Below, in pieces: positions 17,137 through 25,583 of a stretch of 64,000 nt of DNA. Under the pieces are notes generated by a model that was not told where the DNA came from, did no database searches, and worked only from the letters and a program-made list of their open reading frames with translations. Location: positions 434,001 to 498,000 of the forward strand of contig NZ_JAVHXC010000001.1 of assembly GCF_032248695.1 (NCBI RefSeq), given 5' to 3'. The DNA is from Dietzia sp032248695. GTDB lineage: Bacteria > Actinomycetota > Actinomycetes > Mycobacteriales > Mycobacteriaceae. Each line of letters starts with the position of its first letter. The first letter of the stretch is position 1. Position numbers and translations under genes: made by a program.

Positions 17137-18329
17137 GACGCGCCCACCCCGGCGCGCGCGAGGCCGAGTCCGGCGACGCGGGCCCGCTCGGCGGCGGGGC
17201 CGAGGGCCGCGATCGCCGCGTCGACGTCGGCCTCGGTGGTGGTGTAACCGAGGCTCAGGCGCAGGCTGCTGCGGGCCGCGGCCTCGTCGGCCCCGAGCGC
17301 GAGCAGGACGTGGCTCGGCTCGGCGACCCCGGCGGTGCACGCCGAGCCGGTCGAGCACTCGATGCCGGCGGCGTCGAGCAGGAGGATGAGGGACTCGCCG
17401 GAGCAGCCGGGGAAGGTGATGTTGGCGATCCCGGGCAGACGCTCGCCGCCCCCGTTGGCGATCGAGCCGGGGACGGCGGCCAGGACCCCGTCGACGAGAC
17501 GGTCCCGCAGTGCCGTCAGCCGCCGTGTCTCGGCCTCCATCTCGCGGACCGCCTCGTCCAGGGCGACGGCCATGGCGACCACCCCGGGCACGTCGACGGA
17601 CCCGGAACGCAGATCGCGTTCCTGCCCGCCACCGAAGCCGATCGGCGAACACGCCGCGCCGCGGTCGAGGAGCAGGGCGCCCACCCCGAGCGGGCCGCCG
17701 AACTTGTGGGCGGACAGGCTCAGCGAGGTCACGCCCAGAGCGGCGAAGTCCACCGGGACGTGGCCGACGGCCTGGACGGCGTCGGTGTGGACCGCGGCGC
17801 CGACCGCGCGGGCGTGGTCCGCGACCGCCGCGACGTCGGTGAGCGTGCCGACCTCGTTGTTGGCGAGCATCGTGGCGACCAACGCGAGCCGCGGGCCGGT
17901 CCGCTCCGCGAGATCGCGCACGGTGTCCGCGGCGACCGCGCCGCGGTGGTCCACGGGCAGGAGGCGGATCTCGGCGTTCCCGCCGCGGTCGGTCGCGAGA
18001 TGGGCGGCGGCGTCGAGCACGGAGTGGTGCTCGGTGGCGCCGACCGCCACGACGTCGCCGCCGTGCGCGGCGACCTGGCCGAGGACCGCGAGGTTGTCCG
18101 ACTCGGTACCGCCGGAGGTGAACAGCACCTCCGAGGGGCGGCAGCCGAGGTGGTGGGCGAGGGACTCGCGGGCCTCCTCGACACGGCGCCGCGCGCGTCG
18201 GCCGGAGCCGTGGAGCGAGGAGGCGTTGCCGACCACCGAGGCCGCCTCGGCGTAGGCGGCGACGGCCGCCGGGCGCATCGGGGTGGTCGCGGCGTGGTCC
18301 AGATAGTGCACGGGGCGGGTGGTGGACAT
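17133..18329 (-). CDS. Cysteine desulfurase (IscS/NifS class)
   Basis: A PLP enzyme that takes sulfur from cysteine for tRNA thiolation and iron-sulfur assembly. It has 398 residues. HYLDHAATTPMRPAAV is at the N-terminus, TEHHSVL carries the PLP-stacking His, SLSAHKFGGPLGVG carries the PLP Lys (about residue 195), and ECSTGSACTAG carries the catalytic Cys (about 320). ATG 18329 (MSTTRPVHYLDH) was chosen over the ATG at 18371, which lies inside the upstream hairpin; a TATCCT box (18340-18345) sits 10 nt before it. Downstream mnmA overlaps by 4 bp, so its main client is probably MnmA. Confidence 0.95.
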   Translation of the reverse strand: MSTTRPVHYLDHAATTPMRPAAVAAYAEAASVVGNASSLHGSGRRARRRVEEARESLAHHLGCRPSEVLFTSGGTESDNLAVLGQVAAHGGDVVAVGATEHHSVLDAAAHLATDRGGNAEIRLLPVDHRGAVAADTVRDLAERTGPRLALVATMLANNEVGTLTDVAAVADHARAVGAAVHTDAVQAVGHVPVDFAALGVTSLSLSAHKFGGPLGVGALLLDRGAACSPIGFGGGQERDLRSGSVDVPGVVAMAVALDEAVREMEAETRRLTALRDRLVDGVLAAVPGSIANGGGERLPGIANITFPGCSGESLILLLDAAGIECSTGSACTAGVAEPSHVLLALGADEAAARSSLRLSLGYTTTEADVDAAIAALGPAAERARVAGLGLARAGVGAS

Positions 18330-18357
18330 ATCGCACGCAAGGATACGCCCGAACGCG

Positions 18358-18392
18358 CCGGACCCCGGCACCGCAGGGGTGCCGGGGTCCGG
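18358..18392 (-). terminator. Long perfect hairpin after etfA
   Basis: A 15-bp perfect stem: CCGGACCCCGGCACC (18358-18372), a 5-nt loop and its complement (18378-18392). It lies 30 bp downstream of the etfA stop and just upstream of the desulfurase promoter, so it separates the two units. There is no T-run. Confidence 0.75.
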
Positions 18393-18422
18393 GACGCGTC
18401 GGTCAGACGCGGTGCGCGGGGC

Positions 18423-19373
18423 TCACTTGCGGGCGTTGATGGCCTCGGTGAGCTGCGGGGCGACGTTGAACAGGTCGCCGACGATGCCGTAGTCCGCGAT
18501 CTCGAAGATCGGGGCCTCCTCGTCCTTGTTCACCGCGACGATCGTCTTGGACGTCTGCATGCCGGCGCGGTGCTGGATGGCGCCGGAGATGCCCAGGGCG
18601 ATGTAGAGCTGCGGCGACACGGTCTTGCCGGTCTGGCCGACCTGGAACTGGCCCGGGTAGTAGCCCGAGTCGACGGCCGCGCGGGACGCGCCGACCGCGC
18701 CCTTGAGGGAGTCGGCGAGCGGCTCGACGACCTCCTCGAACTTCTCGGCGGAGCCGACGCCGCGGCCACCGGAGACGACGACGGTCGCCTCGGTGAGCTC
18801 GGGGCGGTCGCCGCCGACGATCGGGTTGCGGGAGAGGATCTTCGCGGCGTTCTCGGGCTCGGGCACCTGGACCTCGACGACCTCGCCCGCACCGGCGGCC
18901 GGGGTGGCCTCGACGGCGCCGGGGCGCACCGTGTAGATCGGGGTGTCACCGGAGACGGTGGCCTCGACCGTGTAGGCGCCACCGAAGATCGAGTGGACGG
19001 CCGAGCCGTCCTCGCGGATCTCGATGACGTCGGTGAGGACGCCGGAGCCGGTGCGGGCCGCGAGACGCCCCGCGACCTCCTTGCCCTCGAACGTGGCGGC
19101 GAGGACGATCGCGGCCGCGCCCTGCTCGGCGAGGCCGGCCAGGACGTCGACCTTCGGGGTGACGAGGTAGTTCTGGACCGCGTCACCCTCGGCGACGTAG
19201 ATCTTCTCCGCGCCGGCCTCCTTGAGGGCGTCGGTGAGCGCGGCGGCGGTGCCGGTCTCACCGAACACGACCGCGGACGGCTCGCCGAGCGCGCGGGCGG
19301 CGGTCAGCAGCTCGTTGGTGACCTTCTTGAGTTCGCCGTCGACGTGCTCGACCGCGACGAGGACTTCAGCCAT
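18423..19373 (-). CDS. etfA: Electron transfer flavoprotein alpha subunit
   Basis: The FAD-binding partner of EtfB, which passes electrons from acyl-CoA dehydrogenases to the quinone pool. It has 316 residues. The C-terminal domain shows the FAD signature: SRAAVDSGYYPGQFQVGQTG, LYIALGISGAIQHRAGM and VAVNKDEEAPIFEIADYGIV. ATG 19373 has AAGGAG about 8 nt upstream. The gene follows etfB by 51 bp and is closed by the strong hairpin downstream. Confidence 0.97.
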   Translation of the reverse strand: MAEVLVAVEHVDGELKKVTNELLTAARALGEPSAVVFGETGTAAALTDALKEAGAEKIYVAEGDAVQNYLVTPKVDVLAGLAEQGAAAIVLAATFEGKEVAGRLAARTGSGVLTDVIEIREDGSAVHSIFGGAYTVEATVSGDTPIYTVRPGAVEATPAAGAGEVVEVQVPEPENAAKILSRNPIVGGDRPELTEATVVVSGGRGVGSAEKFEEVVEPLADSLKGAVGASRAAVDSGYYPGQFQVGQTGKTVSPQLYIALGISGAIQHRAGMQTSKTIVAVNKDEEAPIFEIADYGIVGDLFNVAPQLTEAINARK

Positions 19374-19424
19374 GGTGGGTTCTCCTTGGAAAGACTGGGA
19401 TGAGTTGGTCGGGGTGAGCTCGGC

Positions 19425-20210
19425 TCAGATGAGCTTCTGCGCGACGAGGTACTTGGCGATGTCGTTGCCGCCCTCGCCCTCGTCGACGACCTTCTCACCG
19501 GCCGCGCGCGGCGGCTTGGGCGCCGAGGAGGTCACGGTGGAGGCGGCGTTGTCCTTGCCGACCTGCCCGGGCTCGACGTTCGCGTCGGCCAGGGTGAGGA
19601 CCTCGACCGGCTTCTTCTTGGCGGCCATGATGCCCTTGAAGGACGGGAACCGCGGCTCGTTGATCTTCTCGCCGACCGACACGACGCAGGGCAGGGCGGC
19701 CTCGACCTCGAAGATGCCCTCGTCGGTCTCGCGCTCGCCCCTGGCGACGCCGTCGGCGATCTCCAGCGTGCGCATGTGGGTGAGCTGGGGCAGGCCCAGG
19801 TACTCGGCGAGGATGGCCGGGACGGCGCCCATACGGCCGTCGGTGGCCTCGTTGCCGGCGATGACCAGCTCGGTGCCCTCGATGGTGCCCAGGACGTTGG
19901 CCAGGGCCCACGCGGTCTGGACGACGTCGGAGCCGTGGAGGGCCTCGTCGTTGAGGTGGACGGCCTTGTCGGCGCCCATCGACAGGGCCTTGCGGATGGC
20001 CTCGGTGGCGCGATCCGGTCCGGCGCACAGCACGGTGACCTCGCCCCCGTTCGCCTCCTTGATCTGGAGCGCCTGCTCGACGGCCTTCTCGTTGATCTCG
20101 TCCAGGACCGCGTCCGCGGCCTCGCGGTCCAGGGTGTAGTCCCCGTCCGAGAGCTTGCGCTCGGAATAGGTGTCGGGAACCTGCTTGATCAGTACGACGA
20201 TGTTCGTCAT
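19425..20210 (-). CDS. etfB: Electron transfer flavoprotein beta subunit
   Basis: The AMP-binding beta subunit of the ETF heterodimer. It has 261 residues, with the N-terminal MTNIVVLIKQVPDTYSERK, an adenine-nucleotide fold (LCAGPDRATEAIRKALSMGAD), and AGNEATDGRMGAVPAILAEY. It is the first gene of etfB-etfA. An AGGAGG lies upstream of ATG 20210 at a rather long distance (about 14 nt). An acyl-CoA synthetase lies upstream on the same strand, suggesting supply of acyl-CoA to dehydrogenases that feed this ETF. Confidence 0.97.
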   Translation of the reverse strand: MTNIVVLIKQVPDTYSERKLSDGDYTLDREAADAVLDEINEKAVEQALQIKEANGGEVTVLCAGPDRATEAIRKALSMGADKAVHLNDEALHGSDVVQTAWALANVLGTIEGTELVIAGNEATDGRMGAVPAILAEYLGLPQLTHMRTLEIADGVARGERETDEGIFEVEAALPCVVSVGEKINEPRFPSFKGIMAAKKKPVEVLTLADANVEPGQVGKDNAASTVTSSAPKPPRAAGEKVVDEGEGGNDIAKYLVAQKLI

Positions 20211-20357
20211 GGGCCTGCGTCGACCTCCTGCGAGTCGGGGCGGGGTGCGCCCCCGTCATGACCGGGCGCACCGGATTGTGGTCCTGCCTCACACAATAAC
20301 GCGAGCGGGGTCACGACGGCGGTGCCGGGTACGTCACACCGCCGGGGCCGCGCGGGT

Positions 20358-20391
20358 CCCGGGGCGGGGGTGCGAGGGACCCCGCCCCGGG
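20358..20391 (-). terminator. Hairpin after the acyl-CoA synthetase gene
   Basis: The arms CCCGGGGCGGGG (20358-20369) and CCCCGCCCCGGG (20380-20391) form a 12-bp stem with a 10-nt loop, starting 14 bp after the stop at 20406. No other gene lies in the 195-bp gap to etfB. Confidence 0.65.
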
Positions 20392-20405
20392 CGGCGGTAC
20401 CGGTG

Positions 20406-22037
20406 TCAGTTGATCCGCTTCTCCCAGCCGGCCCAGGCGGCGTCGCGCAGTTCGTTCTTCCGGACCTTGCCGGTGGAGGTCCGGGGCAGCGCCTCGGTGA
20501 GCTCGACGGCGCCCGGCACCTTGTAGCGGGCGATCTTCGTGCGGCAGTGCTCGATCACGCCGTTCTCGTCGAGCTCGGACCCGGGCCGGACCACGACGTA
20601 CGCCTTGGGCCGCTCCCCCCACTTCTCGTCGGGCATGGAGACGACCGCGCAGTCCACGACGTCGGGGTGGGAGACGATCGCCTGCTCGACCTCGATGGTG
20701 GAGATGTTCTCGCCGCCGGAGACCACGACGTCCTTGGCGCGGTCGAGCAGTTGCACGTACCCGTCGGGGTGCATGACGCCCAGGTCGCCGGAGTGGAACC
20801 ACCCACCGGCGAACGCCGCGGCGGTGGCCTCGGGGTCGTCGAAGTACCCCTTCATCACGCCGTTGCCGGTCATGACGACCTCGCCCATCGTCACGCCGTC
20901 GGCGGGGACGTCGACGAGTCGGGTCTCCCCCGGCGAGGTGCGCTCGACCACGCGCACGGTGTCCGCGTGGATCATGGCGACGCCCTGGCGGGACTTCAGC
21001 GCCGCGCGCTCGTCGGGGTCGAGGTCGGCCCAGTGGGGCTGGGGTGCGCAGACGGTGAACGGGCCGTAGGTCTCGGTGAGCCCGTACACCTGGGTCACGT
21101 CGATCCCGAGTTCCTCGAACCGGCGCAGGATGGTCGGCGAGGGCGGCGCCCCGGCGGTGATCATGCGGATCCCCTCGATCGGCCGGGCGGCCGGGTCGTC
21201 CGCGATGGTGCTCAACACGGCCGGGGCACCGGCGAGGCGGTTGATCCCCTCGTCGTCGAACAGTCTCCAGATCTCGTCCCCGCGGACGGCGCGCAGACAC
21301 ACGTGGGTTCCCCGCGCGCCGGTCAGGGCCCAGGTGGTGCACCAGCCGTTGCAGTGGAACATCGGCAGCGTCCACAGGTACCGGGAGTCGGCGTCCAGAC
21401 CCTGGGTGACGATCTCGCCGAGCGCGTTGAGGTACGCGCCGCGGTGGGTGTACATGACGCCCTTGGGGCGGCCGGTGGTACCGGAGGTGTAGTTGACGGC
21501 GATGACCGAGTCCTCGTCGTCCACGGTCCACGGCACGGGCTGCGGCGAGGCACCGGCGATCCCCTCCTCCAGCGCCTCGGCGCGGGGGCCGAAGCGGGCG
21601 ACGTCGGGCTGGGTGCCGTCGGCGTCGGGGGCGACCAGGACGAGGCGCAGCGCGTCGGGGACCTCGTCGCCCAGGCCCGCGAGCAGCTCCGCGTCCGCGA
21701 TGAGGACCTCGATCCCGGCGTGGCCGACGATGTAGTCGATCTCCGCCGGGGCGAGGCGGGTGTTGAGGGCGACGACGGCCCCGCCGGCCAGCGGGACGGC
21801 GAACTGGGCGAGCAGCGCCTCCGCGGAGTTGGGCGCCAGGACGCCGACCCTGTCCCCACGCGCGACGCCGCGCATCTTGAGCAGGGAGGCCAGGCGGGTA
21901 GCCCGCTCGGCGAACTCGGCGTAGGTCTGGCGGCGCGGTCCGTCGACCACCGCGGTGGCGTCGGGTGCCACGCGCGCGGCCTGCTCGAGGAAGCGCAGCG
22001 GGGTCAGCGCTGTGTCGAGACCGGAGTTCGCTGTCAT
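20406..22037 (-). CDS. Acyl-CoA synthetase (AMP-forming, fatty acid CoA ligase)
   Basis: A 543-residue member of the adenylate-forming superfamily that activates a carboxylic acid via acyl-AMP and then CoA. The P-loop-like motif VNYTSGTTGRPKGVMYTH is near residue 180, VYGLTETYGPF is the A5-type motif near 315, SGDLGVMHPDGYVQLLDRAKD is near 405, and the C-terminal catalytic Lys is in TSTGKVRKNELR. The FHCNGWCTTW segment resembles medium- or short-chain acyl-CoA ligases. ATG 22037 is preceded by GGAAGG. Location before etfBA supports a role in beta-oxidation; the exact substrate is unknown. Confidence 0.92.
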   Translation of the reverse strand: MTANSGLDTALTPLRFLEQAARVAPDATAVVDGPRRQTYAEFAERATRLASLLKMRGVARGDRVGVLAPNSAEALLAQFAVPLAGGAVVALNTRLAPAEIDYIVGHAGIEVLIADAELLAGLGDEVPDALRLVLVAPDADGTQPDVARFGPRAEALEEGIAGASPQPVPWTVDDEDSVIAVNYTSGTTGRPKGVMYTHRGAYLNALGEIVTQGLDADSRYLWTLPMFHCNGWCTTWALTGARGTHVCLRAVRGDEIWRLFDDEGINRLAGAPAVLSTIADDPAARPIEGIRMITAGAPPSPTILRRFEELGIDVTQVYGLTETYGPFTVCAPQPHWADLDPDERAALKSRQGVAMIHADTVRVVERTSPGETRLVDVPADGVTMGEVVMTGNGVMKGYFDDPEATAAAFAGGWFHSGDLGVMHPDGYVQLLDRAKDVVVSGGENISTIEVEQAIVSHPDVVDCAVVSMPDEKWGERPKAYVVVRPGSELDENGVIEHCRTKIARYKVPGAVELTEALPRTSTGKVRKNELRDAAWAGWEKRIN

Positions 22038-22182
22038 CGGGGGTGTCCGCCTTCCGTGGGGGCCGGGGGCCGGGTCCTGGTGCCCTCGCGGGCACGGGTG
22101 AGTGCCGTCACGGTATCGGCGGAGCGCGCTCCGCGAGCGTGTGTTCCCCCGGGCGTACCCCTGGGCCGTCGGACGCGCGGAC

Positions 22183-22188
22183 TACGCT
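22183..22188 (+). promoter_or_regulatory. -10 element for the PQQ-propeller lipoprotein gene
   Basis: TACGCT lies 33 nt before GTG 22222, leaving a leader of about 27 nt that contains a GGGGGG Shine-Dalgarno-like tract. Confidence 0.4.
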
Positions 22189-22221
22189 GGTGTGCCGACC
22201 GACTCTTCGACGGGGGGACCT

Positions 22222-23580
22222 GTGGCACCGGCATCGCTTCCGCGCACCGTACGGTCCCTGGTCGTCGCCGGCCTCGCCCTGGGCGTGGCGGCGGGCTGCG
22301 CGTCGAGTACCGGCAGCGGCGACGCCCGGCTGGGCCAGGCCGCGAGCTGGTCCTCGGTGGCGGGTGGCCCGCCCAACTCGTCGCGGGCCCACGCCGGGGT
22401 GTCGGACGCGCCGGAGCTGCTGTGGTCGCGCGCGCTGGGCGCCCCGGCGATAGGCGTGGCCTCCTCCGACGGGATAGGGACCTCTTTCCAGGCGACGATC
22501 TCCGAGCGCGGGTGCAACCTGTTCGCCCTGACCGCCGACGACGGCCGCAAGCGGTGGTGCTCGCGCATGCCCACGGACGGCCCGCGCATCACGGCGACGG
22601 TCGACGGGCGCGGCTCGCTGTTCGTGCCCGCGTACGGCGGGGTCGCGGCGGTGGCCGCCGAGGGTGAGAACCGTTGGTTCGCCGCCACCCGCGGCGTCCC
22701 GACCACGGTGACGCTGATGGACAACCGTCACCTTCTGCTCGTCTCCCACCTCGGCGTGGCGCGGGTGATCAACGCCCACACCGGGCTGGACGTGACCCCC
22801 GAGCTGCGCCTGACCGGCGACGTCGCTACCGACGACCCGGCGTACGGGTTGCCGTGGTGCGCGACCGGGGCCCGGGGCTGCCCGGTGCCGGCGACCGCCG
22901 CCGTGGACACCGACACCGCCACCGCGTACCTCACCGCCTGGACCCCGGGCGCGCGGGCGCCGGAGCTGGTCGCCGTGCGGCTGACCGGTGACGAGCTCCC
23001 CGTCCTGGAGGTGGCGTGGCGGGCGCCCCTGCCCGGCGGTCGGCTGGGCGTGCCGGTGGTGCTGTCCGACGACCGGGACGAGGTGTACGTCCACGCCGCC
23101 GACGGCGCGCTGGGCGCGTTCCGGGCCGCCGACGGTGCGGCGCTGTGGTCGGTGCCGGTCGGGTACCGCCCGGACTCCTCGCCGGCGCTGCTGCCCGACG
23201 GCACCCTCGTCACCGCCGGCCGGACGACGACGGTGTGGAGGGGACCCGACGACGAGCACGACGACGACGCGGGCCCGGCGCCCGTGGTGGCCGTCCGCGG
23301 GGACGGCGGAACCGGCGGCGAGGTCTGGCGCCGGGACGATCTGCAGCAGCTCACCAACCCCGCCGCGACCCCGGACGGGCAGGTCGTGGTGGCGGTGCGG
23401 GCGGCCGGTGGCGGGGACGGACCCGGTATCGCGGTGCACGTGCTCGACGGTGGTGACGGGCGGACCGTCCACCGGATCGAGGTGCCCGCGGCGTCGGGGC
23501 CGGTGTCGGGGCTCAGCGTGGACTCGGACGGCCGGATCGCGCTGACGACCGCGGTGGGCGCGGTCTACATGTTCGGCTGA
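22222..23580 (+). CDS. Lipoprotein with PQQ-like beta-propeller
   Basis: A 452-residue exported lipoprotein. The signal peptide runs to the lipobox VAAGC (Cys about residue 24). The body has repeated blades of the PQQ or WD-like type: LFALTADDGRKRWCS, VYVHAADGALGAFRAADGA and VHVLDGGDGRTVHRI each follow the pattern of a strand, a DG turn and a strand. It is probably a scaffold or sensor at the outer face of the membrane; no enzymatic residues were found. GTG 22222 is chosen because of the G-rich Shine-Dalgarno and the position of the signal peptide. The last 16 bp overlap the 3' end of the convergent methyltransferase gene. Confidence 0.8.
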   Translation: MAPASLPRTVRSLVVAGLALGVAAGCASSTGSGDARLGQAASWSSVAGGPPNSSRAHAGVSDAPELLWSRALGAPAIGVASSDGIGTSFQATISERGCNLFALTADDGRKRWCSRMPTDGPRITATVDGRGSLFVPAYGGVAAVAAEGENRWFAATRGVPTTVTLMDNRHLLLVSHLGVARVINAHTGLDVTPELRLTGDVATDDPAYGLPWCATGARGCPVPATAAVDTDTATAYLTAWTPGARAPELVAVRLTGDELPVLEVAWRAPLPGGRLGVPVVLSDDRDEVYVHAADGALGAFRAADGAALWSVPVGYRPDSSPALLPDGTLVTAGRTTTVWRGPDDEHDDDAGPAPVVAVRGDGGTGGEVWRRDDLQQLTNPAATPDGQVVVAVRAAGGGDGPGIAVHVLDGGDGRTVHRIEVPAASGPVSGLSVDSDGRIALTTAVGAVYMFG

Positions 23581-24794
23581 GCCGACTCCGCACGGGTGCG
23601 CGGCCCGCACACGAACACCACGGCCGAACTGCCGATGCGGGTGACCACGAGCGCGAGCGGGCGCGAGCCGGACAGCGACAGCGAGCGGCGCAGCGCGTCC
23701 GGGTCGGTGTCGACACCGCGCACGAGGATCTCCAGCGAACCGCAGTCCCGTGCGCGCAGGGCCCGGCGCAGCTGCTTGCGGTCGAGCCGGCAGGACTCGA
23801 GCACCTCGAAGCCGCTGTGGCCGGGCGGGATCCGCGGGCCCGTGAGGTGGGCGATGCGCGGGTCGAGCTGCCGGAGCCCGTGTCGGCGGGCCCAGTGCCG
23901 CACGAGCCCGGCCCGGACCACCGCCCCGTCGGGATCGACGATGAACCGCTCGGGCTCGGGGTGGGCGTCCACCTCGTCGTCGTCGCCGTCGGTCACCTCC
24001 TCGACGTGCACCGCGAGCCCGTCCGCGGTCAGGCGCGGCGGCCCCCACGGCCCGGGCACGCCCGGCGCGGCGGTGCGCGCGACCGTCGCACGGCGGCGCA
24101 CGCCCGCGGACAACCCCGGCGACCACAGGCAGGCCTCGCGCACCGAACCGTCGAGCGAGACGAGCTCGACCTCACCGGCGTGGTCGAGCACCGAGGTGTC
24201 CAGGCCGGGCGCGCACTTGATGACGTGATCACGGTCCGCCGCCACGGCGAGCAGATCCGGGAGCGGCGGGCTGAGCTGCGCCGGGTCGTGGATGCGGCGA
24301 CCCCCGGCGCGGCGGGCGGGGTCGGCCACGAGGACGGCGTCGCGGCTGGGCGGTGCGAGGGCGTCGGCCACGCACACCAGGGCGTCGGGGACGTTGTGGG
24401 CGGCCATCCGCGCGCGCACCGGGTCGAGGTCCGAGCCGATCACCCGGCCGGCGGTACGGACGAGCTCGGCCAGCTCGGCGCCGACCGAACACGTGACGTC
24501 GTGGACGTCCCGCCCGGACAGGCGCGCCGCGCGCAGGGCCGCCACCGGCCAGGCGGTCGCCTGCTGGACGGCCTCGTCGGTGAGCAGCATCTGCTCCGCG
24601 CCGCGGATCCGGCCCCGCGCGCGGGCCCGGGCGGTGACGACGTCGATCGCGGCGGCCGCGTGCCCGGCGTCCGCGCGACGGACCGCCGCCGTCGAGGAGA
24701 CGACCGCCGATCGCGACCAGTCGAGGCCCGCGGCGAGCTCGAGCAGCTCGCGGCCGGCGTCGGTGCGCAGGAAGTCAAGGTCCTCGGGGGTCAC
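23565..24794 (-). CDS. THUMP-like domain class I SAM methyltransferase (Rv3037c-like)
   Basis: A 409-residue protein. A helical N-terminus (TPEDLDFLRTDAGRELLELA) precedes a Rossmann methyltransferase fold: DVTCSVGAELAELV in place of the usual GxGxG loop, GSDLDPVRARMAAHN as the acidic SAM-ribose strand, and VLVADPARRAGGRR as motif IV. The C-terminal ~130 residues are the THUMP-like part found in this family. The substrate is probably RNA, but this is not proven. GTG 24794 lies 10 bp after the NUDIX stop, so ABC ATPase, NUDIX and this gene form one unit, as with Rv3041c, Rv3040c and Rv3037c. Confidence 0.8.
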   Translation of the reverse strand: MTPEDLDFLRTDAGRELLELAAGLDWSRSAVVSSTAAVRRADAGHAAAAIDVVTARARARGRIRGAEQMLLTDEAVQQATAWPVAALRAARLSGRDVHDVTCSVGAELAELVRTAGRVIGSDLDPVRARMAAHNVPDALVCVADALAPPSRDAVLVADPARRAGGRRIHDPAQLSPPLPDLLAVAADRDHVIKCAPGLDTSVLDHAGEVELVSLDGSVREACLWSPGLSAGVRRRATVARTAAPGVPGPWGPPRLTADGLAVHVEEVTDGDDDEVDAHPEPERFIVDPDGAVVRAGLVRHWARRHGLRQLDPRIAHLTGPRIPPGHSGFEVLESCRLDRKQLRRALRARDCGSLEILVRGVDTDPDALRRSLSLSGSRPLALVVTRIGSSAVVFVCGPRTRAESAQPNM

Positions 24795-24804
24795 CGCCGC
24801 AACG

Positions 24805-25578
24805 TTAGTTCCCGCCGGGCGCGATGGCCCGCTCGGTGGCCAGCACCTCGGCCACGTCCGCGGCCACCGCCAGGTCGGACAGCACGTGGAGGGTCGGCCG
24901 CAGCATCCCGAGGTGCCCGAGGATGCCTGCCTGAGCGGCGTCGTCCGCACGGATCCACTCGGCGGCCCGCGCCTCGCTCGTCCCGCCGTCCGGCTCCACC
25001 CCGTCCGGCAGCGCGGCCACGAAGAACAGGGTGTCGTAGCGGCGCGGCGGTCCGACCGGGGTCGTCCACCGGTCCCACGGCCGGAGCAGGTGCGCCGCGA
25101 GGGTCAGCTCGTGATCGGCCAGCAGGGAGTCGAGGTCGCCGCGCCCGGCGTCGAGCGCGCGTCGCTCCGCGGGGCCCGGCGGGGCGGGGCGGGCGTTCAC
25201 CGCGGGATCCGTCGGCTCGGCGAGCAGGACACCGGTCTCCTCGAACAGCTCGCGGGCCACGCCCCGCACCGCCGCGGCGGCGCGGTCGACGTCGACACCG
25301 AACCGCTCCGCCCACCAGCGCGGCCCGGGCCCGCGCCACGGCCGGGTGCCGCGGTGGTCGCGCGGCTCGACCCCTCCGCCGGGGAACACCGACATGCCCG
25401 CCGCGAACTGCATCGTCGAGACCCGGTGCTGCAGGAACACCTCGACTCCCCCGCCGACGCGGGCGTCACGGACGAGCGCGACGGTCGCCGCCTCCCGGAC
25501 CGGGACCGCCTCCGGCTCGTGGGCCGCGGGGGTGTGGCCGCCGCCCGCCACGCGCGACGACCCGGACGTGCCCGCCAT
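24805..25578 (-). CDS. NUDIX hydrolase, NUDT19-type
   Basis: A 257-residue hydrolase. The Nudix box is split: FPGGGVEPRD carries the first Gly/Glu half and ARELFEETGVLL carries the catalytic REUxEExGU half, with about 30 residues between them. This arrangement is like NUDT19/NUDT7-type CoA or nucleoside-diphosphate hydrolases rather than the compact MutT box. It starts at ATG 25578, 5 bp after the ABC ATPase gene. The substrate cannot be assigned. The mycobacterial counterpart in the same context is Rv3040c. Confidence 0.85.
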   Translation of the reverse strand: MAGTSGSSRVAGGGHTPAAHEPEAVPVREAATVALVRDARVGGGVEVFLQHRVSTMQFAAGMSVFPGGGVEPRDHRGTRPWRGPGPRWWAERFGVDVDRAAAAVRGVARELFEETGVLLAEPTDPAVNARPAPPGPAERRALDAGRGDLDSLLADHELTLAAHLLRPWDRWTTPVGPPRRYDTLFFVAALPDGVEPDGGTSEARAAEWIRADDAAQAGILGHLGMLRPTLHVLSDLAVAADVAEVLATERAIAPGGN

Positions 25579-25583
25579 CCCGG

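Noticed and set aside
17310..19403. 697-codon plus-strand frame opposite etfA and the desulfurase gene
   Set aside because: It is an antisense shadow that crosses a 15-bp terminator.
20322..22667. 781-codon plus-strand frame opposite the acyl-CoA synthetase gene
   Set aside because: It is the complement of a gene with clear adenylation motifs, and no protein-family similarity is seen.
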